64,000 nt of DNA from CAYJAZ01 sp964368455 (GCA_964368455.1 CAYJAZ010000001.1:62001-126000); one strand, 5' to 3'; positions 27,126 to 36,651 are shown, counted from the stretch's first letter. Translations and numbers: made by a program. The notes: generated by a model not told the origin, from the sequence alone.

Positions 27126-27323
27126 GTCTTTAATGCTGCTTTTTAAAAAATTTAAATTATTTAACATAATTCACTCAAATCGATTACTTTAAAATTTTAT
27201 AAACTATGTCCTTTTCGAAGATTTTTCTCGTCTTTTTTCTTTCAAATTTCAAGCTTTACATCCTTTGCTTTCTTCTATATTGTTAAAAAGAATATTTGAT
27301 TTGTGATGGTAAGGTTTTAATTT

Positions 27324-28589
27324 ATGAATAGTCAGATACTTTGTGTTGCAAGCATGCTCAACAGAGCTTTAAATACACTCAACTACAGACTTATGGATCA
27401 TTGTAATAGAGTGGGCTATCTTACTTTAAAAATGTCGCAAGCTGAAAATCGTTTTAATGATATACAGCTCACACAAATTTCTTTTCTTGCTATGCTGCAT
27501 GATATAGGTGCCTACCAAACCGAAACACTAGACACATTAGACGATCCAGCTAAAGTTTTTAATTATGAAGTAAAAAATTCTATAGAACATTCAATTTATT
27601 CTTATCTCTTTTTAAAAGAATACGAATTTTTCTCTGAATATGTAGATGCTGTTTTATTTCATCACTTCTTTTACGAAAAATTAAATAAATCTGATTGCAA
27701 AAATAAAGATCTCGCGAGCAAAATCTTTATTGCAGACAAAATCGATCTTCTTATTTCAAAAGAAATGGTAGAAACACCTGAAGATATTTATAAATTTTTA
27801 GAAAATCCAACTTTTTGCCCTCATTATGCCTCTATGGCAAGAAAAGCAGAGGAAGAATATCAAGCCCTCACAAAAGCCCTAGATAATTCTTTTATGCAAG
27901 ACTTTTCTTCTTTTCTTGAAGAAAATAAAACACACGATGGTTTACGCTCTTCACTCGCACATATGCTCTCACATATCATCGACTTTAGAAGCAAAGACAC
28001 AGTCACACATACAGCTGCAACTGTCGAAATATCCACACTCTTAGGAAAACTCTTCAATCTTAGTGTTGAAGAAATAAATGAAATCCACTACGGAGCCATG
28101 CTGCACGATGTTGGTAAAATCTCAACATCCTTACTCGTTTTAGAAAAACCTGATAGATTAAATACTATGGAATATTCTATAATGAAAGACCATGTACTTA
28201 TTTCTGAATATATCCTTAAAGATTGCGTTTCTGAAAAAGTCTTCAATATAGCCGTGCGACATCACGAAAAACTCGACGGAACAGGTTATCCAAGAGGTTT
28301 AAAATTTGAAGATCTCTCTCTTGCAGAACGCATCGTTGCCGTTGCAGATCTGCTCAGTGCACTGCTCGGACGAAGAGCCTACAAAGAGCCATTTCCAAAA
28401 GAAAAAGTTATCTCAATAATAAAAAGTACAGCAGATGAAGGAAAACTTTGTCTTGACGTTGTAGAAAAAGCTATTGAAAATATAGACTTAATATATGAAA
28501 ATGTAGAAAAATGTTCTGATATCTCTATGAATAGATACGATACAATTCAAAAAGAAGCAGAAGAATTACTTTTAAAATATAAATCTTAA
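27324..28589 (+). CDS. tandem HD domain protein with C-terminal HD-GYP
   Basis: 421 residues. The C-terminal half is an HD-GYP domain of the cyclic di-GMP phosphodiesterase type: HYGAMLHDVGKIS (about 253-265), then ISEYILKDCV, and HHEKLDGTGYPRGLKFEDLSLAERIVAVADLLSAL. The N-terminal half is a second HD-type domain (FLAMLHDIGAYQTET, near 56-70; then HSIYSYLFLKEY and AVLFHHF) without the GYP part. No sensor or membrane segment is visible. ATG at 27324 has a weak AAGG. Rubrerythrin follows 22 bases later. Likely a cytoplasmic cyclic-dinucleotide hydrolase; activity of the first domain is unknown. Confidence 0.85.
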   Translation: MNSQILCVASMLNRALNTLNYRLMDHCNRVGYLTLKMSQAENRFNDIQLTQISFLAMLHDIGAYQTETLDTLDDPAKVFNYEVKNSIEHSIYSYLFLKEYEFFSEYVDAVLFHHFFYEKLNKSDCKNKDLASKIFIADKIDLLISKEMVETPEDIYKFLENPTFCPHYASMARKAEEEYQALTKALDNSFMQDFSSFLEENKTHDGLRSSLAHMLSHIIDFRSKDTVTHTAATVEISTLLGKLFNLSVEEINEIHYGAMLHDVGKISTSLLVLEKPDRLNTMEYSIMKDHVLISEYILKDCVSEKVFNIAVRHHEKLDGTGYPRGLKFEDLSLAERIVAVADLLSALLGRRAYKEPFPKEKVISIIKSTADEGKLCLDVVEKAIENIDLIYENVEKCSDISMNRYDTIQKEAEELLLKYKS

Positions 28590-28611
28590 CCTATATAGAA
28601 AGGAATTAAAT

Positions 28612-29163
28612 ATGGAATTTAAAGATACAGAAACATATAAAAATCTCAAATTCGCCCTCTCATGCGAAGCAGAAGCCATTGTGCGTTACCAAATCTATGC
28701 AGCAAGTGCAAGAAAACAAGGGCAAGAATCCGCAGCTCTGCTCTTCGAAAAAATGGCTAGAAATGAATTAGAGCACGCAAAAGTTTGGTTCAAAGAACTC
28801 TATCCTGAAAATACAGCAAGAAATATAGAAGAAAGCGTCAAAGAAGTAGCCACTCTAGAAAACCACGAATGGAAAGAACTTTATCCATCTTTTTCAGATA
28901 TAGCAAGAAAAGAAGGTTTAAAAAATATAGCGGATATGTTTACAAGAATCTCCGCTATCGAATGTGAGCACGAAAGAAGATTTATCGAATTTCACCTCTC
29001 CCTACTCAACGAAAAAGAAGAAAATCTTGCAAAACTCGAAAATGTAGCCGAAGAAAAAGAAGAAAAAAATATAACAAGATACTGCATGTTCTGCGGCTAT
29101 CCTAGCGAACTAGAATTAGAAATCTGTCCCGTTTGCGGTGCAAAAGATTCTATAAGAGAGTAA
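28612..29163 (+). CDS. rbr: rubrerythrin
   Basis: A non-haem iron peroxidase that reduces hydrogen peroxide in anaerobes. The 183 residues have the ferritin-like four-helix domain (residues about 8-135). Diiron ligands are in CEAEAIVRYQIYA, NELEHAK and AIECEHERRF. The C-terminal rubredoxin-like domain has CMFCGY and CPVCGA. It has GGAAT before ATG 28612 and follows the HD-GYP gene closely, so they may be co-transcribed. The first large gene-free repeat region begins right after it. Confidence 0.93.
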   Translation: MEFKDTETYKNLKFALSCEAEAIVRYQIYAASARKQGQESAALLFEKMARNELEHAKVWFKELYPENTARNIEESVKEVATLENHEWKELYPSFSDIARKEGLKNIADMFTRISAIECEHERRFIEFHLSLLNEKEENLAKLENVAEEKEEKNITRYCMFCGYPSELELEICPVCGAKDSIRE

Positions 29164-29191
29164 TTTTTGTTGCCAAGGGTACTTTCCTTTT

Positions 29192-29433
29192 TGTCTCCGA
29201 CGGCCAAAGGACTTGAAGCCCTTTGGAAACCCCAATAGGCAAGGTGAGTCCGTAGGGATTTAGCTAAAGTAGTTTTTTTATTTTTTTTATTTGCGAAAAA
29301 GTTTTAAAGTTTTGCTGCTTTGCACCAAAACATTAAATACTGTTTCGCTTTAAAATAGTGGAAATAATCTTTTGTTGAAATCAAGCTGCCATTTGTCACT
29401 GCGTTCCAAATGTGAGTTTTTTCTTTTTAAAGG
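29192..29433 (-). repeat. family B repeat, copy 2 (inverted)
   Basis: Read on the minus strand it matches B copy 1: CACATTTGGAACGCAGTGACAAATG, a long hairpin at 29293-29348 whose outer arms (GCGAAA.., TTTCGC) and inner arms (TTAATGTTTTG/CAAAACtTTAA) differ from the other copies but still pair, then arms CCAAAGGG/CCTTTGG with CCGTCGGAGACA. It joins family A copy 2 directly, as in copy 1. Confidence 0.8.
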
Positions 29434-29599
29434 CATGGATTGCCACGTCGTCGTTATACTCCTCCTCGCAATGACGAGTAGGTAAAACGTTTTTAATAGG
29501 ATAAATATTTCTTTTTAAAGCTAAATCGTCAGTCTTAAACGCAATACACGAGACTCGTCATTGCGAGAAACGAACAAAGTGAGCGACGTGGCAATCTAT
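29434..29599. repeat. family A inverted-repeat element, copy 2
   Basis: Left arm CATGGATTGCCACGTCG to CAATGACGAGT, right arm GACTCGTCATTGCGAG to ACGTGGCAATCTAT. It carries the centre word GGATAAATATT and the AATCGTCAG segment. The right arm carries CGAACAAAGTGAGCG in place of the AAGGCGAAGCCTT hairpin of other copies. Confidence 0.95.
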
Positions 29600-29811
29600 A
29601 ATCAGTAATGAAGCTAGAAAACTAAATTAACAACATGCACTTCTATTATTAAATTACAAAATTAAGTTCAAAGCTGAGATTTTCGAGCTACAGAAATTGG
29701 CACATGCCTTTTGTCGTCGCAGATAAATAGTACATACGAAGATAAAGCATACTGATTTTTTGTAAAAAAATCGTTGTATGCCTTTTCTTTCAAGACGACT
29801 TTGTGCCAATT
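29434..29811 (+). repeat. long direct repeat, first copy (A element plus hairpin-rich tail)
   Basis: 378 bases nearly identical to 29964-30341, at an offset of 530. After the A element the tail has nested inverted repeats: outer AATTGGCAC/GTGCCAATT, middle GTCGTC/GACGAC, inner GCATAC/GTATGC and ATTTTTT/AAAAAAT. No coding sequence is convincing. Confidence 0.95.
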
Positions 29812-29900
29812 AGCGGGTAAGGCCAAGGAGTTTGCAAAGAGGCGAGGCTTAGGGCTGCAAGCCCTATTGTCGCTTCTTTGCCCACGCTGGAGGCGAGGGG
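29812..29900 (+). repeat. family D hairpin, copy 1
   Basis: Outer arms GCAAAGA/TCTTTGC, inner arms AGGGCT/AGCCCT around a GCA loop (29851-29865), then the suffix CGCTGGAGGCGAG. Copy 2 is at 30441-30510. Confidence 0.6.
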
Positions 29901-29963
29901 CGAAGCATAAGCTTGAATACAACTATAAAATGAACTTCTAAGTTGAATTTAAATAAAAAAAGA

Positions 29964-30129
29964 CATGGATTGCCACGTCGTCGTTACACTCCTCCTCGCA
30001 ATGACGAGTCGGTAGAACTTTTTTAATGGGATAAATATTTCTTTTTAAAGCTAAATCGTCAGTCTTAAACGCAATACACGAGACTCGTCATTGCGAGAAA
30101 CGAACAAAGTGAGCGACGTGGCAATCTAT
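29964..30129. repeat. family A inverted-repeat element, copy 3
   Basis: Nearly identical to copy 2, 530 bases downstream. It is the first part of the second long direct-repeat copy. Confidence 0.95.
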
Positions 30130-30341
30130 AATCAGTAATGAAGCTAGAAAACTAAATTAACAACATGCACTTCTATTATTAAATTACAAAATTAAGTTCA
30201 AAGCTGAGATTTTCGAGCTACAGAAATTGGCACATGCCTTTTGTCGTCGCAGATAAATAGTACATACGCAGATAAAGCATACTGATTTTTTGAAAAAAAA
30301 TTGTTGTATGCCTTTTGTTTCAAGACGACTTTGTGCCAATT
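29964..30341 (+). repeat. long direct repeat, second copy
   Basis: Matches 29434-29811 with few substitutions. It diverges abruptly after GTGCCAATT, where the first copy runs into family D and this one into a family C element. Confidence 0.95.
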
Positions 30342-30364
30342 TAAGCGCAGGTAAGGCGGGTGTT

Positions 30365-30437
30365 TGCTTTAGCGAATTTGTATTTTTCGCACAAAATACA
30401 AATGAGGATTTTGTATTGAGCATGCGAAATCAAAATC
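30365..30437 (+). repeat. family C two-hairpin element
   Basis: GCTTTAGCGAA lead. Hairpin 1 has 9-base arms TTGTATTTT/AAAATACAA around a 6-base loop. Then ATGAGG. Hairpin 2 has the usual outer arms GATTTTG/CAAAATC but a different, weaker inner part. Same layout as the other C copies. Confidence 0.7.
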
Positions 30438-30440
30438 TTT

Positions 30441-30510
30441 CTAATAAAGAGGGGGCGCTAAGGACAGGCACTGTCCTTTTGCCTCTCTTGACCCCCGCTG
30501 GAGGCGAGTT
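30441..30510 (+). repeat. family D hairpin, copy 2
   Basis: Inner arms AGGACAG/CTGTCCT around the same GCA loop (30461-30477) as in copy 1, where the arms are AGGGCT/AGCCCT. Outer AAAGAGG/CCTCTCTT. Same suffix CGCTGGAGGCGAG. Loop and suffix are conserved while the arms changed together. Confidence 0.6.
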
Positions 30511-30574
30511 AAAATTGTGAAAAAGCTTTAATAAACAAAAGAGATTAAAATTAATAACATTCTTTTTATAAAGG

Positions 30575-30752
30575 CATGGATTGCCACGTCATTACACTCC
30601 TCGCAATGACGAGTTAATAAAACGTTTTTAATAGGATAAATATTTCTGTAATTAAACAGAAAGTTAGAGCTAAATCGTCAGTATTAAATGCAATACACTA
30701 GCCTCGTCATCAATTGCGAGGAACGAACAAAGTGAGCGACGTGGCAATCTAT
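30575..30752. repeat. family A inverted-repeat element, copy 4
   Basis: Left arm CATGGATTGCCACGTC, right arm ending ACGTGGCAATCTAT, with the CGAACAAAGTGAGCG variant. It ends eight bases before the N run. Confidence 0.9.
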
Positions 30753-30759
30753 TTCTATT

Positions 30760-30859
30760 NNNNNNNNNNNNNNNNNNNNNNNNNNNNNNNNNNNNNNNNN
30801 NNNNNNNNNNNNNNNNNNNNNNNNNNNNNNNNNNNNNNNNNNNNNNNNNNNNNNNNNNN
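30760..30859. other. assembly gap (100 N)
   Basis: Exactly 100 N between family A copy 4 and a truncated family C copy. The real length and content are unknown. The flanking repeats probably caused the break. Confidence 0.98.
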
Positions 30860-31018
30860 TCCACGCAAAATGCAAGTGAGGATTTTGTGCACAGCGTGCC
30901 AAAATCTATCTATTCTCAGTTTTCCGTGAACGTAGTGAACAAAGGCTTTAGCGAACGCAGCATTTTCCACGCAAAATGCAAGTGAGGATTTTGTGCACAG
31001 CGTGCCAAAATCTATCTA
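30860..31018 (+). repeat. family C element, tandem 106-bp period, next to gap
   Basis: A truncated copy starts at 30860 and a full copy follows, offset 106 bases. In the full copy hairpin 1 has arms GCATTTT/AAAATGC with a 6-base CCACGC loop (30960-30979). Hairpin 2 has GATTTTG/CAAAATC, a bulged T and GCAC/GTGC (30987-31012). It abuts the stop codon of the convergent NtrC-type gene at 31019. Confidence 0.9.
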
Positions 31019-32395
31019 TTAATGTCCTGTAATATTATATTTCTTTAATTTATATTGTATTAACGAGCGAGAAAGTCCGAGAGAGTCCGCCGCATGTGCT
31101 TGTACAAAATCTGCTTTAACTAAAGCTCGTCTAATGATAGCCGCTTCGATTTTGTCTAAGGTATCTGCAAGATTTAGCTCATAAGGCAATAAATCGACAG
31201 CACTTTTAAATTGTGCTTCTTCGTCTCTTATTTCTGGTGGCAAGTCATTGTCGGTAATTTGTTCACTACCCACCAAGACAATACATCTTTCTAGCACGTT
31301 TTTTAATTGCATGATATTGCCTTCCCAATCGTATGCGGAAAGGTAGTTTAAAGCTTCTGCTGTAAATTTTTTATCAACAATACCGTTTTCTTGTGCTATT
31401 TTATGAGATAAAAAGCCTACAAGTTCAGGAATATCTTCTCTTCTTTCACGTAGAGATGGCATTTGAATTTCAATGATATTGAGTAAGTAGTAAAGATCTT
31501 CTCTAAAAAAGCCTTCACTTACTAATTGTTTGATGTCTTTTGTTGCACTCACGATAACTCGAATGTCTATATTAACGCTTTTCTTTGAACTGATTCTGCG
31601 TAATTGTTTAGTGCTTAACACGTCGTATATCTGTGCTTGTGCTTCAAGCGAGAGTTCAGTCACATCGTCTAAGAAAAGAGTGCCTTCGTTTGCTTGTTCT
31701 ATCTTGCCTCTTTTGAGTGTTGTTGTGCCATTATTATCGCTTTCATAGCCATAAAGATCTGTTTCAAAGGCTTGAGAATTGAAACTTTTACAATTTACGA
31801 TAACAAAAGGAAAGTCTTTTCTGTCTGAGGTATAGTGTATAGCTTTTGCTGCTAATGTTTTTCCTGTTCCTCTTTCGCCACGTATCATAACTGGAGTTTT
31901 ATGTTTTGCCGCACTTTCAATAAGAGCACGAATTTCACGCATTGGCTTTGATTGTCCGCGTATATGCTCTGTGGAATAAGATTCAGCAATACTTTCTTGC
32001 AAGAGTTTATACTGTCTATGTGCTTGTGACAGTTTTGAAGCATTGAGCACGGTGATAAGTAATTCATCATTGCTAAAAGGCTTTGTGATATAGTCAAAAG
32101 CACCTTCACGCATAAGATCAACGGCGGACTCAATAGAGCCAAAAGCCGTCATGATAAGAACAGGCGTATGCGGATGTGATTTTTTTACGCTATGTAATAT
32201 ATCACGCCCCGTGAGTTTTGGCATTTTTAAGTCGGTTATGATGACATCAACTTCTGATTCATTCACAAAGGTAAGAGCTGTTTCTGGATCTGAAAGAGCT
32301 GTAACTGTGTAACCTGCGTCTAGAAGAAGAGTTTCTAAAACGAGAAGGTAGTTTTTTTCGTCGTCTAAAATGAGAATATGTGTTTCTTTTATCAT
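31019..32395 (-). CDS. NtrC-family response regulator lacking the GAFTGA loop
   Basis: 458 residues from ATG 32395 (a GTG three codons upstream is possible; GCGAG lies eight bases before the ATG). Receiver domain 1-120 with phosphoacceptor D55 in VIITDLKMP and KPF near 106. AAA+ domain about 145-370 with Walker A GERGTGKT (173-180). A Fis-type HTH at the end has LGLSRSLIQYKLKKYNI. Key changes: the GAFTGA sigma-54 contact loop is replaced by SDNNGTTT (about 219-226), Walker B reads LFLDDV instead of LFLDEI, and the second arginine-finger position is Leu (EDLYYLL). It probably binds DNA but does not activate sigma-54. Partner kinase gene overlaps closely upstream. Confidence 0.85.
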   Translation of the reverse strand: MIKETHILILDDEKNYLLVLETLLLDAGYTVTALSDPETALTFVNESEVDVIITDLKMPKLTGRDILHSVKKSHPHTPVLIMTAFGSIESAVDLMREGAFDYITKPFSNDELLITVLNASKLSQAHRQYKLLQESIAESYSTEHIRGQSKPMREIRALIESAAKHKTPVMIRGERGTGKTLAAKAIHYTSDRKDFPFVIVNCKSFNSQAFETDLYGYESDNNGTTTLKRGKIEQANEGTLFLDDVTELSLEAQAQIYDVLSTKQLRRISSKKSVNIDIRVIVSATKDIKQLVSEGFFREDLYYLLNIIEIQMPSLRERREDIPELVGFLSHKIAQENGIVDKKFTAEALNYLSAYDWEGNIMQLKNVLERCIVLVGSEQITDNDLPPEIRDEEAQFKSAVDLLPYELNLADTLDKIEAAIIRRALVKADFVQAHAADSLGLSRSLIQYKLKKYNITGH

Positions 32396-32409
32396 AAATT
32401 GCACTCGCT

Positions 32410-33864
32410 TTAATTGTGTTCAGAATTTTTGAAACAAAGTTCAACACATGCACCTTGTTCCTCGCCCTGTACTTTATTATAAAGTGTTATTTCGCCGCCA
32501 TGTGCTTGCACGATGGAACGAACAATTGGTAAACCAAGTCCCGTACCTTTTTCCTTTGTGGTGAAAAATGGATCGAGGGCATTTTTTAATACTTCTTCAG
32601 AAAAACCACCACCATTATCGCAAACAATAATACAAATATCTTTCTTTGCTCTGTGTTCAATCTTTATCGAAAGACTTGGATTTTCTTTGTTTTCGATAGC
32701 TTGAATAGCATTACTTATAACATTGTATATTGCTCTGTATAAGAGTTCGTCTTCACCTATAAGTATAGCTTTTTCAGGCACATCTATTTCAAGAGCTATA
32801 TTTGAAGATTGGATTTTATTTTCGAGGAAAGTAAGCACCTTTGTTAAACAAAATAACAAGTTTACTTCCTTTGTTTTTAACTGTCTTGGCCTTGCATAGT
32901 CAAGAAAATCATTCACTAAAACACCAAGTCTTTTTAATTCATCCATCATAGCGTCTAAAATTCTTAGTGAAGCTGTGTCCATAGTGCTTTTATTGCGTGA
33001 TGCAAGAAGTTCTGTACTTGATTGAATGATGCCAAGTGGATTTCGTATTTCATGTGCTATAGAAGCAACCATACGCCCCATACTCGCCATTTTTTCTTGA
33101 TGGTGTAATTGAGCTTCTAGGTGTTTATTGTGTTCTATACGTTCTGAAATGAGGCTTTCTGCTCGTCTTGCAATATATTGTAATAAAACAAAGAGGAAAA
33201 GACAAGAAAGCACAAGAATCAAGAAGACAAGCCTTTGGAAATCAATTGCATTTTGATAGTGATTGCTGATGTCTATAGTTAATTGTAGAACACCAAGAAG
33301 TTCTGTTTGGCTGAAATAGTCAGCAAGCTCTTTGTCAACAGAAAGCGGAAAATAGACATTAAGCAAGAATGAGTCTTTATAAACTTCACGCTGTAAAAAA
33401 GCTTCTAAATAGGTGACAGTGCTTTCTTCTTGAAATTCATAGGGAAGAGAATAATCATAAAATCTTTCTAATTTTTTTGCGTCTAAAACTTTATCTTTTA
33501 TTTCTTCTACATTTGTTGAATACACAACAGCACCCTCACTATTGAGAATGCGAACTTTCTTTATATCTAAACCGCTGAGAAGTGATTCTACTGTTTCATT
33601 TAAAAATCTATATTGTTCTGGATCACTTAGAGAGATAGTTTGTTGTGTGAGGGCCACAGGCACGGTGAACTTTCTAAAAAGTTGTTCATTGATATCTTCA
33701 GCGACAAGTATAGCGTATTCTTTTTGTGAGTCTAATAAAGAGATAAGCATAGATCTGCCCAAGATAAAGGTCAGAAAAACACTAGACACAATGATGAGTA
33801 AGAAAGAAACCCAAGAGAAATATTTTGCTACTTCAATGGTTTTTTCCGGCTTTATAATAAGCAA
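32410..33864 (-). CDS. membrane sensor histidine kinase
   Basis: 484 residues. Two transmembrane segments (about 15-40 and 211-232) flank a periplasmic sensor domain of roughly 170 residues. HisKA has the phosphorylated His271 in SIAHEIRNPLG. The HATPase domain has NVISNAIQAIEN, CDNGGGF and TKEKGTGLGLPIV. Stop and start of the downstream regulator gene are 14 bases apart, so they are a two-component pair. The ligand is not evident; the sensor shape resembles NtrB/ZraS-type kinases. Confidence 0.92.
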   Translation of the reverse strand: MLIIKPEKTIEVAKYFSWVSFLLIIVSSVFLTFILGRSMLISLLDSQKEYAILVAEDINEQLFRKFTVPVALTQQTISLSDPEQYRFLNETVESLLSGLDIKKVRILNSEGAVVYSTNVEEIKDKVLDAKKLERFYDYSLPYEFQEESTVTYLEAFLQREVYKDSFLLNVYFPLSVDKELADYFSQTELLGVLQLTIDISNHYQNAIDFQRLVFLILVLSCLFLFVLLQYIARRAESLISERIEHNKHLEAQLHHQEKMASMGRMVASIAHEIRNPLGIIQSSTELLASRNKSTMDTASLRILDAMMDELKRLGVLVNDFLDYARPRQLKTKEVNLLFCLTKVLTFLENKIQSSNIALEIDVPEKAILIGEDELLYRAIYNVISNAIQAIENKENPSLSIKIEHRAKKDICIIVCDNGGGFSEEVLKNALDPFFTTKEKGTGLGLPIVRSIVQAHGGEITLYNKVQGEEQGACVELCFKNSEHN

Positions 33865-34088
33865 GCTATTATCCTCGTATTCAATGGCATTAATGCCTTA
33901 ATTTTAGTTTTTTTTCAATTAAACTTTATGAGATATGGCTTAAAATGTAAAGCTTTTAATAACAACTGAATCTATGTGCTTTTAAAAAATGAGAATAATA
34001 AAATGTCTTTCTTTTTTATAGAAAAAATGCTATTATAATGCTAAGTCCTTTGGTTTTTGCCTTATAAACCTTGAAAATAAAGTATTTT

Positions 34089-36614
34089 ATGCAAAGTAAG
34101 CAAAGCACGCAAAAAACTCAGAGCAATTCTGCAATTACCAGTCAAAATCTCTTTTACAAAAAAAGAGAAAGGGATAAGCTTATTCAAGCTCCCTTGTCTT
34201 GGTATGCTCTTGTTTTTTCCTTTGCTTTAGGCCTTGTTTGCCAGCATCTTTTTTTAGCTTCATTTTTTTCTTTGTTCTTGCTTTTGCTTTTTATTTTTCT
34301 TCAAAAAAAGCAAGATTTGAGAAATTGTATAAACTATTTCATCTTTATTTTTCTCTTTTTTGGTCTTGCTTTTCTTTATTCTTTTTCTTTCTATCCGCCA
34401 GAAAATCAAGAAAAATACTATAGAGAAATTCAAGCTTATAAAGAGCTTAGATTCAATGCACATATAGATAAGGTGCAATCTTTGCAAGACAAAAGATTGA
34501 GACTTATTCTTTCTGATATTTCTACTGATGCAAATAAAATTAACTTTGAAAAAAGAGCTGTTCTTTATATTTATTTAGAAAAGAATGCTCTATATAAAGA
34601 TTTTGTTTTTCCTTTAGAGGGTATGCGTCTATCTTTTAATGCCAGGCTTCGTCCTGTTTCCTTTACTTTGAATCGTGGTATAAGCGATGCCTCTCTCTAT
34701 TGGAAAACTATGGATATTTATTATTCTTCTTATCTTGATCCACAAAAAGCAGATATTGTTTTAGAGGGCAAGGGTGATTTTTTAGCTCAAATAAGGCAAA
34801 AACTTTACACTTCTTTTCTTGAATTGTGCAAGAATGAAGAGGGAGAAATTTCTCAAGCAAGTGCTATCTTGATAGCCTTGATTTTTGGTGAGAAATTTTA
34901 TTTAGACAATGCTCTTTATCAAGTTTTTATTCAAGCTTCACTTGTGCATTCTATTGCTCTTTCTGGCATGCATTTATTTATTGTTTTTCTTGTGGCTTAT
35001 ACGATTACAAAAATAGTGCTTTATTTCTTTCCCTTACTCTTACATAAATTTCCACAAAAGTTTTTAATTTCTTTTTTTTCAACTCCTCTTGCTCTTCTTT
35101 ATCTTTGGATAGGCAATAGCCCTATTTCTTTGATAAGAGCAAGTCTTATGTTGCTGATTTTTAATGTCTTTCTTTTTATGTATAAGAAATTTACATTACT
35201 TGATTGCCTTATGCTTTGTATTGGCCTTATTCTTCTTTTTATTCCTGAATCGCTTTTTCATCTTGGCTTTCAATTTTCAGTGCTTTCTCTTATGGCAATA
35301 GCCTTGTTTGGGCCTTTTTTTACTTATTTTTCAAAACAGAGTTTCCAAAATTATTCTTATGCAAATAATTTTGCACAGCCTACTTTTTTGATGAAAACTA
35401 GGCATTATTTTCTTGGATTATTCTTTATCTCCTTTATTATTCAGATATTCTTATTGCCTTTACAGCTTTCTGTTTTTGGTTTAATTAGCCCTTATTTTAT
35501 TTTAAATCTTCTTTGGTTGCCTTTATTACAATTATTTGTGCTTCCTTTTGCTTTTCTGTCATTTTTCACCTTGTCCCTACCTTTATTGAGTGAATTTTTT
35601 TACACTCTTTCAACTTCTATCACAAATATTTTTATAGATTTTCTTTTCTTTTTGGATAATGAAAATTTACTTAAGCAAGTTCAATCCTACAGGCCTGATA
35701 TATGGCAAAGCATAGCTTATTATCTATGTATTGTGACATTTCTCTATAGAAAGAAAATTCCTTTTTATTCTTTATTCCTTACCTTTTCTTGTGTATTACT
35801 TCTTTCTGCTCCCCTTTATAAATATTTTATTAATGACAAAGAGACAAAATTGACTATACATGCTTTAAGTGTTGGGCAGGGGCAAAGTATATTGATAAAA
35901 TATGCGGATAAAAAATTTATTATAGATGCAGGTGGAGTTTTTGGAAGTAGATTTGATACAGGCAGAGACATTGTTTCAAAAGTTCTTACTTATCAAGATT
36001 TTGCACATATAGACAAAGCCTTTGTTAGCCATTTTGACTTAGATCATGCTAAGGGATTTTATCATATATTCTCGCATTTTTCTCTTTCAAATTTCTATTA
36101 TTCCGCTCTTGATAATGACAAAATTATGCGTAAAGAATTAATTTCACTCGCACAGAAAGAAAAGATATCTACTCATCCTCTTTTTGCTGGCTCTAAGGTA
36201 GAGCTTATTGAAGATAAATTGTATTTTGAAGTTCTTTCTCCTTTTGAAGATTATTCCTATTCAAAAGCAAATTTTTCAAATAATTCTTCGCTTGTTTTGA
36301 GACTTGTTTATAAAGACAGAGGCATAGCTCTTTTTTGTGGAGACATTGGTTTAGAAGCTATAGAAAAAATTTTAGAATCTAATCTTTCTTTACAAGCAGA
36401 TCTTTTAGTCCTCCCTCATCATGGTTCAAGAGATGCCTATAGTGAAGATTTTTATAAAAGAGTTTCTCCTAGTAAAGTTCTTGTATCTACAGGAAAATAC
36501 AATTCTTTTCATCTGCCTTCACACAATGTTTATGAATATTTCAACAAAAATAAAATCTCCTTTTATAATACAGCTATAGATAATGATTACCTTTTTCTTT
36601 ATGATTTACCTTAA
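34089..36614 (+). CDS. comEC: ComEC/Rec2 DNA-uptake channel protein
   Basis: Polytopic inner-membrane protein for passage of transforming DNA. About 841 residues. An N-terminal membrane pair is followed by a soluble DUF4131-type domain (about 100-230). The competence domain has VHSIALSGMHLFIVFL and about ten membrane segments (250-600). A C-terminal metallo-beta-lactamase-like domain has LSVGQGQSILIKY, SHFDLDHAKGF, CGDIGLEA and LPHHGSRDAYSEDFY. The start is uncertain: ATG 34089 is preferred over TTG 34071; neither has a strong site. No other competence gene is nearby. Confidence 0.88.
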   Translation: MQSKQSTQKTQSNSAITSQNLFYKKRERDKLIQAPLSWYALVFSFALGLVCQHLFLASFFSLFLLLLFIFLQKKQDLRNCINYFIFIFLFFGLAFLYSFSFYPPENQEKYYREIQAYKELRFNAHIDKVQSLQDKRLRLILSDISTDANKINFEKRAVLYIYLEKNALYKDFVFPLEGMRLSFNARLRPVSFTLNRGISDASLYWKTMDIYYSSYLDPQKADIVLEGKGDFLAQIRQKLYTSFLELCKNEEGEISQASAILIALIFGEKFYLDNALYQVFIQASLVHSIALSGMHLFIVFLVAYTITKIVLYFFPLLLHKFPQKFLISFFSTPLALLYLWIGNSPISLIRASLMLLIFNVFLFMYKKFTLLDCLMLCIGLILLFIPESLFHLGFQFSVLSLMAIALFGPFFTYFSKQSFQNYSYANNFAQPTFLMKTRHYFLGLFFISFIIQIFLLPLQLSVFGLISPYFILNLLWLPLLQLFVLPFAFLSFFTLSLPLLSEFFYTLSTSITNIFIDFLFFLDNENLLKQVQSYRPDIWQSIAYYLCIVTFLYRKKIPFYSLFLTFSCVLLLSAPLYKYFINDKETKLTIHALSVGQGQSILIKYADKKFIIDAGGVFGSRFDTGRDIVSKVLTYQDFAHIDKAFVSHFDLDHAKGFYHIFSHFSLSNFYYSALDNDKIMRKELISLAQKEKISTHPLFAGSKVELIEDKLYFEVLSPFEDYSYSKANFSNNSSLVLRLVYKDRGIALFCGDIGLEAIEKILESNLSLQADLLVLPHHGSRDAYSEDFYKRVSPSKVLVSTGKYNSFHLPSHNVYEYFNKNKISFYNTAIDNDYLFLYDLP

Positions 36615-36651
36615 AGCTTTTCTTAACTATTTAAGGCAATTAAAAGACTTT

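Noticed and set aside
29668..30520. Open frames of 60-85 codons in the repeat nest
   Set aside because: They lie on inverted repeats, have no ribosome-binding site and change between the two direct-repeat copies.
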